DNA of 64,000 nucleotides from Sipunculus nudus. Taxonomy: Eukaryota > Annelida > Sipuncula > Golfingiida > Sipunculidae. The stretch lies in the NCBI GenBank assembly GCA_026874595.1, contig CM049306.1, positions 59,588,019 to 59,652,018 of the forward strand, read 5' to 3'. Position 1 is the first letter of the stretch. Each line of letters starts with the position of its first letter. The position numbers were made by a program, and so were the translations under genes. Shown here in pieces: positions 12,323-25,595 of the stretch. The notes beneath the pieces were generated by a model. The model worked only from the letters and a program-made list of their open reading frames with translations, was not told the origin of the DNA and did not search any database.

Positions 12323-15300
12323 CTGAAACAACAATGGGCACAATTTAAATTTTTTAAACTGGTTAAATTAAAAAAAAACACACACACACACAAGACATAC
12401 AATACTCTGCGTGATACTCCCGTTTCCACATTTCTTGGACTTTAAACGACATGCTTAGTACTGAGGAAACAATAAAATTCCTTCCAAAGAAAACGGATAA
12501 GTATAGTTTGTGAAAGCTATTATTTTCCTATCGAGTCCATTTAACAAGCATGCGATGATAAGAACCTGCAGTGGTAAGATACCCTGCTCAAATGGGAAAG
12601 AAAACATTAAAGATACACGTAAATATTACTTTGTTGAAGGTATCAAAATTCGCTTGTTCTCTGGTTTCATAGTTAATTAATTTCTAGGTTTAGTAACTTG
12701 CACAGGCAAAATGTGTATTAGTTGAGGTGCTTTTTCGAACAGATAACCTTATCACTTACCCTTTGCGCTAACTTCTCGTTCAATAATGGTTTAATCAATC
12801 TCATTGTTCGACTCATCACCCAGTTCATGTTGTACATATGGAACGCTTTGTAGCGACCAGGCAAATTGCCCTGGAAAAAACACAAACACCACTGTGATAA
12901 AACTTTACAGACAGAGAGAGAGAGCCACGATAACCATATATAAAGTGAATTTTTCAGGGGTGCTGCCTGGTCCATTTAATAGACATGTGTGTCCCTTGTA
13001 ACTTTCCACGAGATCGTTTTCACTTTACTGAAATTACTATCACTGAAGCGCCATTTACTGATTTTCGCTATGATAGATAATATATCGCACTGTGAATATT
13101 ATCCAGTTACGGCCTTAGCTATTTTGCCCTAAATTAGGAACATTTCGGTGAGCCCCAGCGAAGGTCTGTATATGTATTATAACAGAGATTTTAAATCTCT
13201 TACAGGCTAAATCTCCTTAGTAAAAATAAAAGACTTAGATAACAGACTGAAAAGGGCTGGTTTTTTTTTCAATAAGGCTGCCTTTCCATACATGCGGATT
13301 TTCACCCGTGCGGGACCCGCGCGGGTCCCCGCATGCGAAAAGTCCCTTTCCATATGTGCGGGTCCCCGCATGCGGGTGACCCATTAGTTTGGATAAACGC
13401 ATGCACTAATAATCATAATTTCTAAAATTTTAGTTTAATATCTAAAGAAAATATTCAGTGTAAACATTTATACTAACTGATGAGGCAGATTGGAGCGGAT
13501 TAATATCGTATCTCACCAGCCAGGCTATATGGTGGCTATTTCCTGTCACACTCTAACTAGAGCTGGTCCCGGGCCGTATCTCAATGAAGAATGGTCGTAT
13601 ATTTTTTAATGCAATTCAATAAACTCTATCAGCTCCTTTTTCTTTTCAAATACAAGGACACATGCCTGCTACTGATATATACATGTAGCATCCGCATGCG
13701 GGCCCCCGCAGAAATCCAACACTGCTGGACCCGCACGTATGGAAAGGCGACAGTGATATATGATGTATGGAAAGGCACCCTAAGGCTGGAGCAAATTACC
13801 CTTTGGCTGGGGGCTCTGCCGGCCCTGATATCACCATGAAATATTTACAGATGAGCTTGCTATATTATGATTATCTGATTAGTTCTAATACTTTTATGTA
13901 GTCCCATTACTGTTTTTTTTTCATTTTTCTAACTACGTGATAATTGCTTCCAAACCTACTGCAAGTGTTAACATTTTATGTGGTTTATTCTTATTTCTTT
14001 TTTATATCTGCTTACTTCCTGGTAAGGGCCTCCTAACTTGCTAATAGCATTCTCTCCATTCCATAGTCAATGTTAAACTCCTCCCCCCCCCCCAAAAAAA
14101 AAAAAAAAATTGCTAATAACATGATAACTTCTTTCTAACCTGCAGCGCTTTAAGCCACTGTTTCAGGACGGCCAAAGTAAACTTTGCGGCATGTCTAACA
14201 GAGAAGTTGGTGAAGTCGATGAGAAAGACGACGCCGTTGACCTGCGTGGCGTCATGCTGGTACAGAGCTGACCCGACCACCAGCCCGGCTCTCATCTGAT
14301 CATCCACGCTGTACTCCCTGTACGAAGCATCCACGGCTCCTAGCCGCTGAACCATCATCGGACTCCCCTTACTGTCTGTCTGGTGTACTGGTAAACAAAA
14401 TCTGTGGAATAATAAATTCATCATATATCTATCCTTAAGACATTCATAATTACATTGTCTATGTTGCCGTTTTCCATTACAAAACGTTTCCCAATATATT
14501 CTGCGAGTTACCAGAATGTTTTTGTATTTGCCAGCCTAAACTCTTGTGACCTTATGTTGGTTACGTTTTTACATTTTATATATTATTAATGAGAATCAAG
14601 TTTATCTTAATGAAGCCTCTTTCGGTGATTTGACTCCCAATTGTCTAAAATCAGACAGAAGTCTGGTATCCAGTTCTTTCAAAATAAATCAACGTGTTTG
14701 GGAGTATGGATTCGAATATTACAGCTGCTCAGTGAGAGTGAGGGAGACAGTCTCATAATAAATAACATAATTTTCAGAGAGCTGAGCTTTCTGATATCAG
14801 GAATGCTTAGAAAGGGACATGGGTGGTTACGTCAAAAAAAGGACCGAAAAATGATGGCACACTGCGCAGAATCTGACTCAGCTGAGTACGCCTCTGCTGG
14901 TAAGGATTTGTGGGTTTATAATCTGCCACCCACATTGTGACAATGGACCGGGGCTTTTAAATACACCAGCGGCGTAGGTATAAATGTAGTGATGAGGGTA
15001 ATGTTGTCCGTTCAAATTTGTTGGACAAGAATTGTTTCATTCAAATTACATAAGCATGGGTGTTTTGTGGCAATGACTTCAGAATAGGTATTTTGTAAGC
15101 ATACGCATATGAAATGAAAACAAAATATGTTTCGTTCAAATGTAACAAATTTTGAATTTAAAGCTTCACAGTTAAAATAAATAGTCCTGGCTATGCAACA
15201 CTGCCCAACTGAAAGAGGTTCGTTCCGAGTAAAACGACCTCTGGTGGAAGGGCGAGTGACTGGATGTGTGATAACCATGCTCGTTCTCTCAGAGCATAAT

Positions 15301-16629
15301 CAGTGGCTTACCAGCGTGTTTAAACCCAGATTGGTTGGCCAAGGGTTAAACCTGATAGGACAACGATGATATGAAATTGCCTAACTGGTACACACTAAAA
15401 GGGAGAACAAAGAAAGTACAAAGAACCTATGTCCCTGTGTAAGATTATTGTTAAATCATGCATAAGAAACAATACTGCGGTGGAGTGTTGATATAATAAT
15501 TGATCATGTACCCTGTGTCTAATATCCGACGAAGAGCTGGGTCCCTGGTGTCAATGTTTTTAAACCAGTTCGGAATCTGCGTTGCCATGGTGAGCGTGCC
15601 AGTTAGCATTTTTTGGGCCCGTCGCTGGTTAAATTTTGCTGCTCGAAGGTAAGCTAGAAGGTAGCGAACATCTGTGAAAAAGAAGTACAAAAATATGGTC
15701 AAGAAACTCTGAGACAAGAATGCTGCATGTAATCAAATCACAAACAGGGACACACCAACGTAAAAATAGTTCTGGTAGCACATGGGTTTCAATTCTTAAA
15801 CGCCACTTCCTTTTATTAGACCCTGTACATTTTACCCAGGAGTCTTTTTGTTTGATTTAAATATTCAGATATTCGGAAATATTTTTGGCTTTTTCTGTTG
15901 CCTGGGAACATATCTACAGGTAAAAGGTCTGACATGTCACCCAGACAGGTCTTGATATGGTCATTTTGCATGTACACGAGGTAACGTGAAGAATATTAAT
16001 AGTCAAGTAGTTTGCTTCAAATAGTTTCAAATAATTTCTAAGTTAAGCTAAATTGGTGGATTAATCCATATTGTTATAAAATGGTTGAATTTTTTTACCA
16101 TTCCTTTAAAATTATAGGCAACAGGCGAATAAATAGCAAGAACCGACTCGAATAGACCGCCCTGAAAGTTGATGATCATTTGTTTATGAACCACTTTTAT
16201 TAACCGCAGTATTTATTTTCATCTCAAACCAAATATGGATACTTACGCTTATACTCGTTCTTGGCATGCTCATATGTAGGTCTGAAATGGGCATTACTGC
16301 CATTAGTAGCTTTGAATGGTATTATTTGTTACTATTATTTTTATATACACCTTACTCATCTACTACTCTCCTTGTACCTTGGGGTTTCAGCCTTAAGAAC
16401 AGGTTTGTTAGCAGAAATCTGTATAGAACTGAGTAACGTATTCTATGAACAAACCTGTACGACATATCATATTTTCCTGTTCCTTTATCCAGGCAGCCAG
16501 TTCTTTTACTGACAACAGACGCTGGTCGGGGTCTTCGTTTATCTCCAGCTTGGCTTTTTCTATTGTTTCTGCATCTAGCGGACAGTTGTAGACCGTCAGG
16601 TCCTCAGGAATAATCGGCTCCATTGGCAT
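12202..16629 (-). CDS. CRAL-TRIO domain protein (TTPA/clavesin-like family), five exons
   Basis: Predicted cytosolic binder or carrier of a small hydrophobic ligand (tocopherol, retinoid or phosphoinositide classes are known for the family). Exons are 16629-16455, 15671-15512, 14401-14140, 12870-12760 and 12322-12202; phases agree at every junction and give 276 residues. The N-terminal CRAL-TRIO-N helices include LLSVKELAAWIKEQ and YLLAYLRAAKFNQRRAQKML (about residues 39-83). The lipid-binding fold runs from ILDTGFCLPV (about 108) through NGVVFLIDFTNFS, GRYKAFHMYNMNWVMSRT and IKPLLNEKLAQR to HDSLESLRSSIEHKCLPREY. These are family hallmarks: the PxRY/FK turn, the I(R)PFL-like helix and the LP.EYGG-like end, here EYHPDG. 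A short last exon after phase 1 was not found between 9.1 and 12.2 kb. The specific ligand cannot be told from the sequence. Confidence 0.87.
12760..12870 (-). CDS. CRAL-TRIO gene exon 4
   Basis: Acceptor TTTTTTCCAG/GGCAAT and a strong donor AAAGG/GTAAGT. The 37 codons encode the floor of the ligand pocket (YKAFHMYNMNWVM, then IKPLLNEKL). Confidence 0.87.
13276..13780. mobile_element. Harbinger-like MITE, 505 bp, TAA target duplication
   Basis: The ends GGCTGCCTTTCCATACAT and ATGTATGGAAAGGCACCC are inverted copies with one mismatch. TAA flanks both sides (13273-13275 and 13781-13783), the PIF/Harbinger type of target duplication. The interior is rich in CCCGCATGCGGG palindromes. It lies in CRAL-TRIO intron 3. 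Confidence 0.8.
14140..14401 (-). CDS. CRAL-TRIO gene exon 3
   Basis: The acceptor ATTCCACAG/ATTTTGT is chosen because its phase completes a Gly codon (DTG-FCLPV). A nearer CCAG would put a stop in frame. The donor is CTGCAG/GTTAGA. It encodes the first strands of the lipid-binding domain. Confidence 0.85.
15512..15671 (-). CDS. CRAL-TRIO gene exon 2
   Basis: Acceptor TTTTTCACAG/ATGTTCG and donor ACAGG/GTACAT. It carries the second half of CRAL-TRIO-N (LRAAKFNQRRAQKML) and the linker ending RRILDTG. Confidence 0.85.
16455..16629 (-). CDS. CRAL-TRIO gene exon 1
   Basis: Starts MPMEPIIPEDL at 16629; a second ATG two codons on (16623) is equally possible. The donor is ACAG/GTTTGT and the exon ends one base into an Asp codon. 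Confidence 0.8.
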
Positions 16630-17806
16630 TTTTATGTTTTCCTTTTGCTCAAACTAGCAGATACAAGTGCTTCGGAAAATGGTTTATCACAGTATCATAA
16701 ATTCTAAAATTCAGATGCAGACTTTGAAAATAGTCACTGTGCCTGCCGTTGTGGTCAAGTGCAAAAGGCAATAGCTGCCTTTTTATTTCCGTGTTTCGTG
16801 CCCCGTTCGGCGTTTACGCAGGTGTTACGGCGGGTCGGATTCACATGCATGTGTCAGGTGACTTCATATGTGAGCCACCTTTCAATACGCTTGGCGGAGT
16901 ACCTTGCATGGGGCTGCACGTGCTTCACGTTTCAGTTAGGCATGTCTTTTCACTAGAAGTATATTATATAAGCGTTATACATCGATGTCAAGTACCGAGG
17001 TGGCGGAGAGGGCCCTATCTATTTGTTAATCACATTAACGTACCGGGATGTAGGGTAAATCAACAACCTTTTTCCCTGTCAGGTCCAGGTAGCCTTATAG
17101 TTAGTATCTTATCTAATACGATGCACCAATCGGAGACGGCATTTACACTTTGATCATGAGATTAATTGCACTGAGACCGCTATGAGCATATGACTAGTAT
17201 ATTATTTGGAGTTCCAAGCAAATATCTTTACATTGTGCGATTGCAGCCTGTTATCTACATAATAAATGTCTGGTGAAAAACCGCCACGTGTCAAAATCCA
17301 GTGTTGCGTATACGGTATAGACACAACTTTCCGCCGCCTCGGGAGCATAGGGCAAGGACAGAGTGCAAAAAGGTCTGGACTGTGAGAACTACGTCCTTAA
17401 TTATTATTTACCAATGTAATAATGTACATGCGCTCTACGCCGGTTTAGTATAGGAAAGCAAACCAGGAGACCTTCAGAAAGGAATTTAATGTACAAGTGC
17501 AGTTTCCAGGAGGCTACAAGATGGTCTCCCTTGGTGTCACACAGGGGCAAAGCCTCAACATCTTTTGTCAAGGACAAGTGTCTCACAAATATTGTGTTAA
17601 AGGATATGTGAGTTTCTAATATCTATAGACAATTAGATTATCAGTACTGGCGCCATGGGGGTAATGTGGTACATTTGCGATCGTTCAGTTTATTCTTTAT
17701 CGCTCTCTCGAGTACTCTCTTCCTCCAAGTTCAAGTTAGGTCCATGTGTTAGAGTCGTACTGCACAGGTTTTCGGTCATGTTTCGAACAAGTACGACAAA
17801 CCATGT

Positions 17807-17895
<89 letters not shown>

Positions 17896-19286
17896 AGGGC
17901 TGTGTCAATATATTCATATATCGATACGAATCGATACACGACGTCGATACGAAAACCGAAATGTGTTGCATGCAGTATCGGTCGTATCTATGTAAAATAT
18001 TTATTGCTAACGAACAGGGATATGACTCTAAGTTTAAATATAACCTTGACGATTTATAAAGCTAAATGCACTGTATATTTGTTGCTTTGGCTTTTAAGAC
18101 TTGATAAGAAATGTTTATACACATGCACGTCAGTACTTCCATGAAAAGCAGGTGCATGTAAACGATAATAGGAAAATGATACTTACTTTCCTCTTTATTA
18201 ATGAAATCGATATTCACATCACATATTGCTACTAGGAACGCAGCGCGGCGTTTGGTGTGGACACCCCAGTGTATTTGCATGTACTCAACATTTTCTGCAG
18301 TGCAGCGCAGCGTTCGGTGTGGCCGGTCCTTTAGGGCGGACACCCCCTCTATTCAGGACAACGGCAATTTGCCCGATGGCAAAAATCACCCCGGCTAACG
18401 GACATCCAAGCGGCCGCCCCGATCGAAGTCGGCAGAAATACTTTGAAATTTCAAATATGGTCTGCTTCTGGTTCCCTTTATATCACATGAATGTTCTGAT
18501 GATTTAGGCATACTGCCATGACTATAAGACCGGAGTTAGTTTTACTCAAGTTACCTTATTTTTCAGCTGGAACATTCATTTATGTATCATTTTTTTTCAA
18601 TAGCAGTCCCTCCGAAAAATGACGGAATTAACGAAGTTTCTATTGTGCCGAGCTTTCAGTTAAGCAACATATTTATTCTGAATTTGGGCCACATTATTCT
18701 ATCACAGGCTCAGAAGCGAGCATAATAACGTATCTGTTACACACTCTGATGATAACAGTCACGAGTCATGACCTATCGCCTGGGGTGAGGGCTCAGCGAT
18801 ATCAACCGATCCCCGATCCTGTAATTGCATCACGGAAATCAGTCCCAACTACCGATTATAAGGCGTATATAAGATCATGCATTGATTTATCATATTTGCT
18901 TTCGCTTACAACAGATTTTCACAAAACTTGAACGAAATTAATTTATGTCATAAGCGATTCTTTTATTATCATGGAAAGAGTGAGTAACTGAGAAATTTTA
19001 CAGACCCAGTGCAGAAATGTATATGTCGAGACGAGTAAGTCCTGTTGATGTCAATCAATGCAAGAATACTATTTTAATAATAGGAAATGACGAAAATGTT
19101 CCAGTTAATTTAAAAAGCCTCATTAAAAAAATAAATAAATAAAACACAACAACCGGTAGCATAAAATTATATTTACATGTAATATATAATTAAGTTTAAA
19201 TATCAAAGGAAAAATACTGGTATTTTATGATTGATTGTCCCATACTTGGGTCTCCGTCATGTTGCCGCAGCCGGACCTCCTGGGCC
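16630..19286. other. No gene recognised
   Basis: Upstream of the CRAL-TRIO start. Contains the long TA tract and, at 18230-18420, GC-richer sequence with repeat phrases (gtgtggacacc, gggcggacacc). No exon-like frame stands out. Confidence 0.5.
17811..17895. repeat. (TA)n microsatellite, 85 bases
   Basis: The longest TA tract in the window, with a single C interruption near 17872. Confidence 0.9.
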
Positions 19287-19365
19287 CGACCCCCTCTGGG
19301 GCGGACACCTCGCTGCAATGGACAAATTGTCCAGTCCCGTGATTGTCCGCCCCAGAGGGGTTTCA
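19287..19365. repeat. Stem-loop repeat, ccctctggggcggaca
   Basis: The arms 19291-19307 and 19344-19360 are perfect 17-bp inverted copies around a 36-base loop, which itself contains ggacaaattgtcc. Related phrases (gggcggacacc, ctctattcaggac) occur at 18325-18365. Confidence 0.6.
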
Positions 19366-19449
19366 CTGTATATCATTTTATCTCTATTTTTTTTATTTAC
19401 GCAGCCAGTCATAGGTTACTTGAAACTCCCGCGTTTCACATCAGACGTA

Positions 19450-19930
19450 AAATAAATGGTTAAAGCCTGGGGACAAATTCTGTAAACACAGGAGATTGAC
19501 TAACTACAAATTAAAGCCATAAGAATTATCACAAACAGCAAATACAATGCCCACAATGAACCATTTTTTAAATAATTAAAAAACCTTTCAATTAAAGACA
19601 TCTTCAGACTAAATGTATATAAATTTTACTATAATTACTGCCATGAAGCACAACCAAAATATTTACAAACATTTAATTTTTCAACAAGGAGCATGACACA
19701 GGAACATGACACAAGACATAAAGATACCCTTGTTACAAATAAAACCAGACCTAAGATAGCAGACAGCTGTCTGAGAAACATAACACCAAAAGTCATAAAT
19801 GAAACCGACTAAATCATTGTTGACAAAATCTTCACTCAAAGTCTTCAAACAACATTTTATAAATTATTATAAAGACAAACACCTTCAGATATACTGCTAC
19901 ATCTGTAACAAAAATTAGTCTAAGCCCTAA
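19450..19930 (+). pseudogene. 5'-truncated LINE, C-terminal reverse-transcriptase tail
   Basis: The degraded frame reads LQIKAIRIITNSKYNAHNEP, then IKDIFRLNVYKFYYNYCHE, HDTRHKDTL and PKVINET. These are typical of the region after the reverse-transcriptase core in jockey/CR1-like LINEs. Several stops interrupt it. It is unrelated to the full-length LINE at 29.5 kb. Confidence 0.7.
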
Positions 19931-20239
19931 AAAAATTGTTTTGATCAATAACAAACTATAATATTATAACTTCAATAATTCAGGTTGTAAATCATTCAAG
20001 TTTTTTCTTTTTAGAAATTTCCTCATTAAATCATATAGTCTCAAATATTAAGAATGTATAATCATTTAACCTCCATATTCTTGTACAATTTCTCTCTCTC
20101 CATGTTTCATACACAGAAGGCTGTTGTGTAAGCGGATTAAAATGCTTAACAACAGTCCTCAGACATAATAAAAACAAAAATATTGACATACTTAATAAAT
20201 TTTGAATGGATGCTTTACTTTTATGTCGAATAAAATATT

Positions 20240-20254
20240 TCTCTCTCTCTATCT

Positions 20255-20311
<57 letters not shown>
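20240..20311. repeat. (CT)n microsatellite
   Basis: Nearly pure CT with a few A and G interruptions at the left end. Confidence 0.9.
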
Positions 20312-20315
<4 letters not shown>

Positions 20316-20737
20316 TGATGGATTCATATTCACAGAAATATACAAAACTGTGTAATTACATAACACAAAAAATAAAGCCTTTGATCTTTCCGATCGAATA
20401 AATCAAACTGTTTGTGCTGGGGGGGGGGGAGGGGGGGGGGGGTGCAAAGGGCTCAAAGAAGATCGAGATATTGGTAGTTTTATTTATATTTTGATTATCA
20501 AAATCAACTGGTCTGTTTATTTATTTAATATCAAGCTTAAGCTGCTCAACTTGGGTGCAGAGCATACGTAATATGTGGTATATTAAAATGAAATATATAT
20601 ATATATATAAACATGAAACAGAGTTTTATAAAGAAATGATATACAAAAAGAAATGAAGCGTATCGTCAATATGTATCGGTATCGAATTAACCGTATCGCA
20701 ATACGTATTGTACCGGATGAGGCGAACCGATACCCAG

Positions 20738-20838
<101 letters not shown>

Positions 20839-21364
20839 AACTTAAAAGTCAATGGGGACAGTCATGAGAAAGCATGCACAGAAGAAATTCTTGTTGTGAC
20901 ACATGAAGCCCTATTTCCCCCCCCCCCCCCCCCCCCGAGATGATAGATGATTGTGCAAAGTCTAAATTGCTCTTCTTTCTCATGGAGGATGGCTTCATAA
21001 TCTCTCATTTAAGCTGTCGAAGCGTACGAATATGCGTAGAATCAGCAAAAATGGGCCTGCATGGACAGTCGGGTGGAAAATTAAAACTACATCCTAGAGC
21101 CGAGTTAGCCACACAAATGCGACTGTCTTGGACAAAAATACGGCTGACTTTAGTAGTAAGCCGAGTTTCATAGCCCGACTTGGCTTGCAAAATGTTGGCT
21201 TGCTTAAACTGACCTAAAAGCCTATTCATTTGACAATGTTACAAAGTAAAATTTTATGTTACAAAGAATCCGTTTTATTTTTACAAGTTATCTATTTTGC
21301 GTGTGACATTTGGCATCCATTTTACATTTAACAAATTTGTGATTAAATATCGAGTATAGTTTAT

Positions 21365-21565
21365 CCTGGTGGATATAGCGGCGCCGGGCTCTGGGTAAAA
21401 CGCTGGGCTCTCTCCGGTTCGATCCAAGGCGTGGATATGACAGCGGGTTGAAGGTAGTTTTTCCGGGTCCTCAAGTTTCCTCCAACTCCAAATACTACCT
21501 TTTGCCGCCTATCCGTGCCATGGAGGGTGCTTCGTATTAGTAATTATAACAAGTTGTCCATGTAG
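21365..21565 (+). mobile_element. tRNA-derived SINE
   Basis: A perfect polymerase III B box GGTTCGATCC (21416-21425) is preceded at about 45 bp by an A-box-like stretch and by gggtaaaacgctgggctctc, which resembles a tRNA anticodon arm. A body with gggtcctcaagtttcctcc follows. It lacks a CCA-ready acceptor stem, so it is a SINE and not a working tRNA gene. Confidence 0.7.
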
Positions 21566-24137
21566 AATATTTAAGTTTAATAGTCACGCCATCTGGTGTT
21601 TGTTGTGGGAACCCTTACATCCACCGAACATCCAATGTTGTTACAGCAGTAACAAGTAGGATGTCATCAATATGCTTTCATATTAGCCAATAACTATTTC
21701 CTGTTACGATATATCCTCCATCTTGCCGCCTTTATTCCTTCTCCAGGTGATAAGTTGTATATGTCTGTATTTTTACCCGTTGCTGATCCAGATAAACCTG
21801 TAATTTTCTTGTGACCTTATTCAGTGTTTTGTCTTCATATATAATCTGGTCGATTCTCAATACAATTGAGCAATTTAGGTTGACATTAAAAAAAAATGAA
21901 AGTTGATTGATTAGAATGTTTTATGTGCCGTCTGAACGACAAAGGTAATGTTACAGATATGAAAGAGCATTAGGCACACATGTTTGGTGTCTTTACTTCT
22001 TTTGATGAAATATTCTAAAGAAGTATGACATTTTATGCAAAGAAGCAAATTTAAAATGTGTATTTCCTGCGACTGTTGGTACAAAGTATAATTTCTACTG
22101 GATCCTGACCACATATTCCGGGTACCCATATTATAATCGACGGTGATGATACTGAACTCTTTGTAATAGAACTTGAATGTGGCCACGCCTCAGGTATGCA
22201 ATATTTTGGTCGTGAACTGTAGGGAACGGTGCCAATGTCGTCCTTCGGGGATTATTTCCAAAATTTTCACCTGAATCATGGGAAATTTGACATTATCCTT
22301 ACCCGGGGGCAGCGCCATCGATCAGCATCTAAATGAACTATGAAAATCCAGGTGATATATACATGTACTTGGGCAGGTATGAGTGACAATTAGAACACTT
22401 GGCACACAATGAACCAAATGTAATATGACAGGACCGGGCTGACGGGTATCACCTAAATTAATCGAATAGTCATTTTTTTTTTATTATAAAGGATTTTCGC
22501 TTTTTTAATTATGCATGGATATTTTTTTCATAGAGAAAACTTCGACACCAGATGCTATGAGAGATGTGGCTTTTCCACATTCCACAAGTTTGCCCCGGGA
22601 GGTGGTGCCATCTTGAGACTGGGGAGAAATTTACTCAAATTTTTTCAAATAAGATACACGGGGCGCCACTTTCTTGGCATTTTTAAATAGTGTTCAAAAC
22701 CAGTCGCTCATGCCTATGTGTTGGAACTGTCAAAATTTGGGTAGGTATGTAGCTTTATTTACAATGGTAACATATAGCAGAAATAATGCGTCAGCCTGAC
22801 ATTGTTCATAAATAAACAGCCATGAATCGGGACACATGTCCATGCCACCGTATACACTGTGGTATCGGTACGTGAAATCACAAAACGCACATTTTCTTGC
22901 AACACAAATTATCCTTCCTATGTTTCTAGTTAAAATATGTAAGTGGGGCACTAATCGCATTTATTATATAGAGTTCATAGCGTGTATAAGCTGGGGTGTG
23001 TCGGTTTCGTCCGGCTGAATCACGTTTGCCTGCACAAATGGGCTTCCGGCTGCTCCAGCCAGTGGTTTTTTTGTTCATCTTCACGAGAAACGACACAATT
23101 TCATTCGGAACACTTCGACCGATCGTTGCCGATCAGGCCTCGGATGTATGTATGGCCCAATGATACACCACCAGTTATGATGTACAATGTAGTTCGCCGG
23201 AAATCTACCGGGTTGCCATTTCTACTGATTCGTTTAAGAAAAGATCACAGTTTCCACAAAGAATACATTGATTAACTATGATAATATTATGTATTATATG
23301 GGCTTAATATATTGCTACACATCAAATATGACCTGGTTCTGACAGTAATTTAACTAGACAGTTAAATTTATCACAAATATAACTCATTCATCGCCCCCGG
23401 GGATGGACTTCTGAGCGTGAAATGTATCCTCGTGTGGTCCAAAACAGTATTCCTCGGATTTTTCCCACTATTTCTTAGATCAGTGCTGTTTTGTTTCTGT
23501 ACACAGTGGACATATCTTGAAGATATCCCATACTGGCGAGGATAAAAGCGGAGCACCACCGTGTGTCATTGCAACAGGCTAAACTTCACAGGAAAAAGGG
23601 ATAAAATGACTGGCATATGATATAGGAACTGTTAGTGTCATGTTATTAAACAACTGATAACAGTCGAACCAAGTATTCTACAATCTATTTTCTAATACGT
23701 TATAATGTTCCGTAAAAACTCTGTTTGATATTCTATGTGACAGGATATAAAATCCTCTTGACTTACTTTAAAATGCAGTCTTATATATCATTCATCTCAA
23801 GAGTCGTTCAAGTATATGTATTCAACATGGTTACTATAAAATGAGTAATGACACATTGGGTCTCCCGACTTGCCTTGTACCCAGCGTTCTTGGCTGGTAA
23901 AGCCATATAGGGGAATACACTACAACCACTATCCATCCAGTTGTATTGGTATCGTGGTATCATATGATTAGGCTACGAATGATGAATTAACACAAACTGA
24001 TACATGTGATCTCACAAACCAAAGTGATATCCAGTCTCTATGGTACAGAGTCATTTTCTGTATCGCTATCGACCAGTTATCCGTGCGAACCTCGATTGTG
24101 GTTATGCGGTCAGAAGTTCAACAAACATGCAGGGGGA
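21566..24137. other. No gene recognised
   Basis: Mixed-composition sequence with no convincing exon; short open frames lack any family motif. About 24000-24110 resembles 54850-54960 (cgtgcgagcc and related phrases). Confidence 0.45.
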
Positions 24138-24312
24138 TTATCCGACATGCCGAGTTTAAAAGGAATTTTTTTTTTTCGCACTTGGTAGGTATTGTTGAAA
24201 GGTATTCTAAAAAAGCGAATAATTGGTCTGGCATACGTCAAGCGAAAGCGTACATGAGGCCATGAGGTGTTTTAAAAAATGACGAAAATATTTGCATCCT
24301 CATTGTGCGTAT
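24138..24312 (+). repeat. Dispersed repeat R1, copy 1
   Basis: Phrases atgccgagttnaaagggaattttt, ttctaaanaagcgaanaattgg and acatgaggccatg are shared with 26878-27045 in the same orientation. Confidence 0.7.
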
Positions 24313-25221
24313 TTAGGCCTACCGTGCGGCATTCGATACAAGATATAAAGGCCCTCTGACGCTGGTAATGTAAGACGGAAAAAAGCGCTATATTTTGATC
24401 TATTCGGTCCCAGTTTCTCTTCAGTAACTGTTTCTCGATTCAATCTTGGTCTGTCTTGGTCGGAATTAGAGTCCTTCTTTGTAAGGTTTAGACAGAGCCT
24501 AACTCTTTGCATGCTGTTGGTAGGGGTGATCAGGCTGCGTCATGAATTGGCCGCGGGTTATGGTGTCCTACTAGGTCATCCGATTTCGCTCCTTCCCCGT
24601 GGTTTCGGGAGTTTTGGAGCTTGGCTATTTCGTGCCTCTTGGATACTGTAGCTGTTACGTAGTCCTAGAGACATAATACAGTAATATAAGGAATGTTCGA
24701 ATCACACTATTATATCTTCTCAGTATTAATCTTGATTTCCCTAGAATTTACAGTTATATCTTATATATATGGTGTAAATACGAGTTAAATCTTTTCTTAA
24801 TTCATTAATATTATATATATTAATCTATTAATTTCATAAGCAGCCTGCGTTAGTTAAAACTAGCTCAATAGATGGCACCACTGTACGGTCGCCTTTAAAA
24901 CGAAACTTTATAAGAACATATTATATAGAAAAAAGGCACCACTGAATTGAAAGTTATTATACATATATTAGCATTATTATCTATAAGTATTACCTTTTGT
25001 TTGAATAATTGTACATCAAAGTAGAGCTAAATACCTTTTAGAGTAATCATGGATATAGAGAGTGGATCCACTATTACAGTTTCAAGATTTTTGTGAAATA
25101 TACAATTAACCGTATTTTGATTCTCAAGTTATTTTATGGATTTTGGCGGGAGTTACAGATACCTTTTCGTTGGCATGCATCTAACAATTATACCTTGGGC
25201 TATCTTACCTCTTTTTACCCG

Positions 25222-25595
25222 TTAAGTGGCAAGTGACCCAGATCATGACTAAAGTCATGCACGTGTGTACGTGCTGAATGAAAAGGCAATGCAAGTGGCC
25301 TGTAAATCATACTCCATACCGATGAGATTTAGAAAAAGGGTAAAACAAAAAAAAAAACAAAAAAAACGAAAGGGTATGAAAGGGTCGAGGCATAAAATGG
25401 GACGTGAAGGTCAAAGACCAAATTATGGTGCTAGATGATTCACGACGTTTTCGAAGCTAACATTCATTAGTGGTGTGCCGATAAATTGTTAATATCAATG
25501 ATTGGTCGTTTTCTTTCATAAAAGATTAAATTATTCGTATGCTTAATTGAACACAAACGATAATGTGTAAACATGACAAGATGTCATAATCACAT
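25222..25595 (+). repeat. Dispersed repeat R2, copy 1
   Basis: Phrases gacccagatcatgact, gaccaaattatg and gattggtcgttttcttt are shared with 26497-26877. A short third piece is at about 53536-53595. Confidence 0.75.

Noticed and set aside
16749..17153. 134-codon plus-strand frame upstream of the CRAL-TRIO start
   Set aside because: No recognisable domain, no splice context, and biased to Val/Ser/His by chance composition; kept out for lack of support.
21365..21440. Possible tRNA gene
   Set aside because: A B box and anticodon-arm-like sequence are present, but no matching acceptor stem; better explained as a SINE head.
22961..23275. Open frames in GC-richer sequence near 23 kb
   Set aside because: No family motif, no consistent splice sites, and no repeat relationship seen; could not be supported as an exon.
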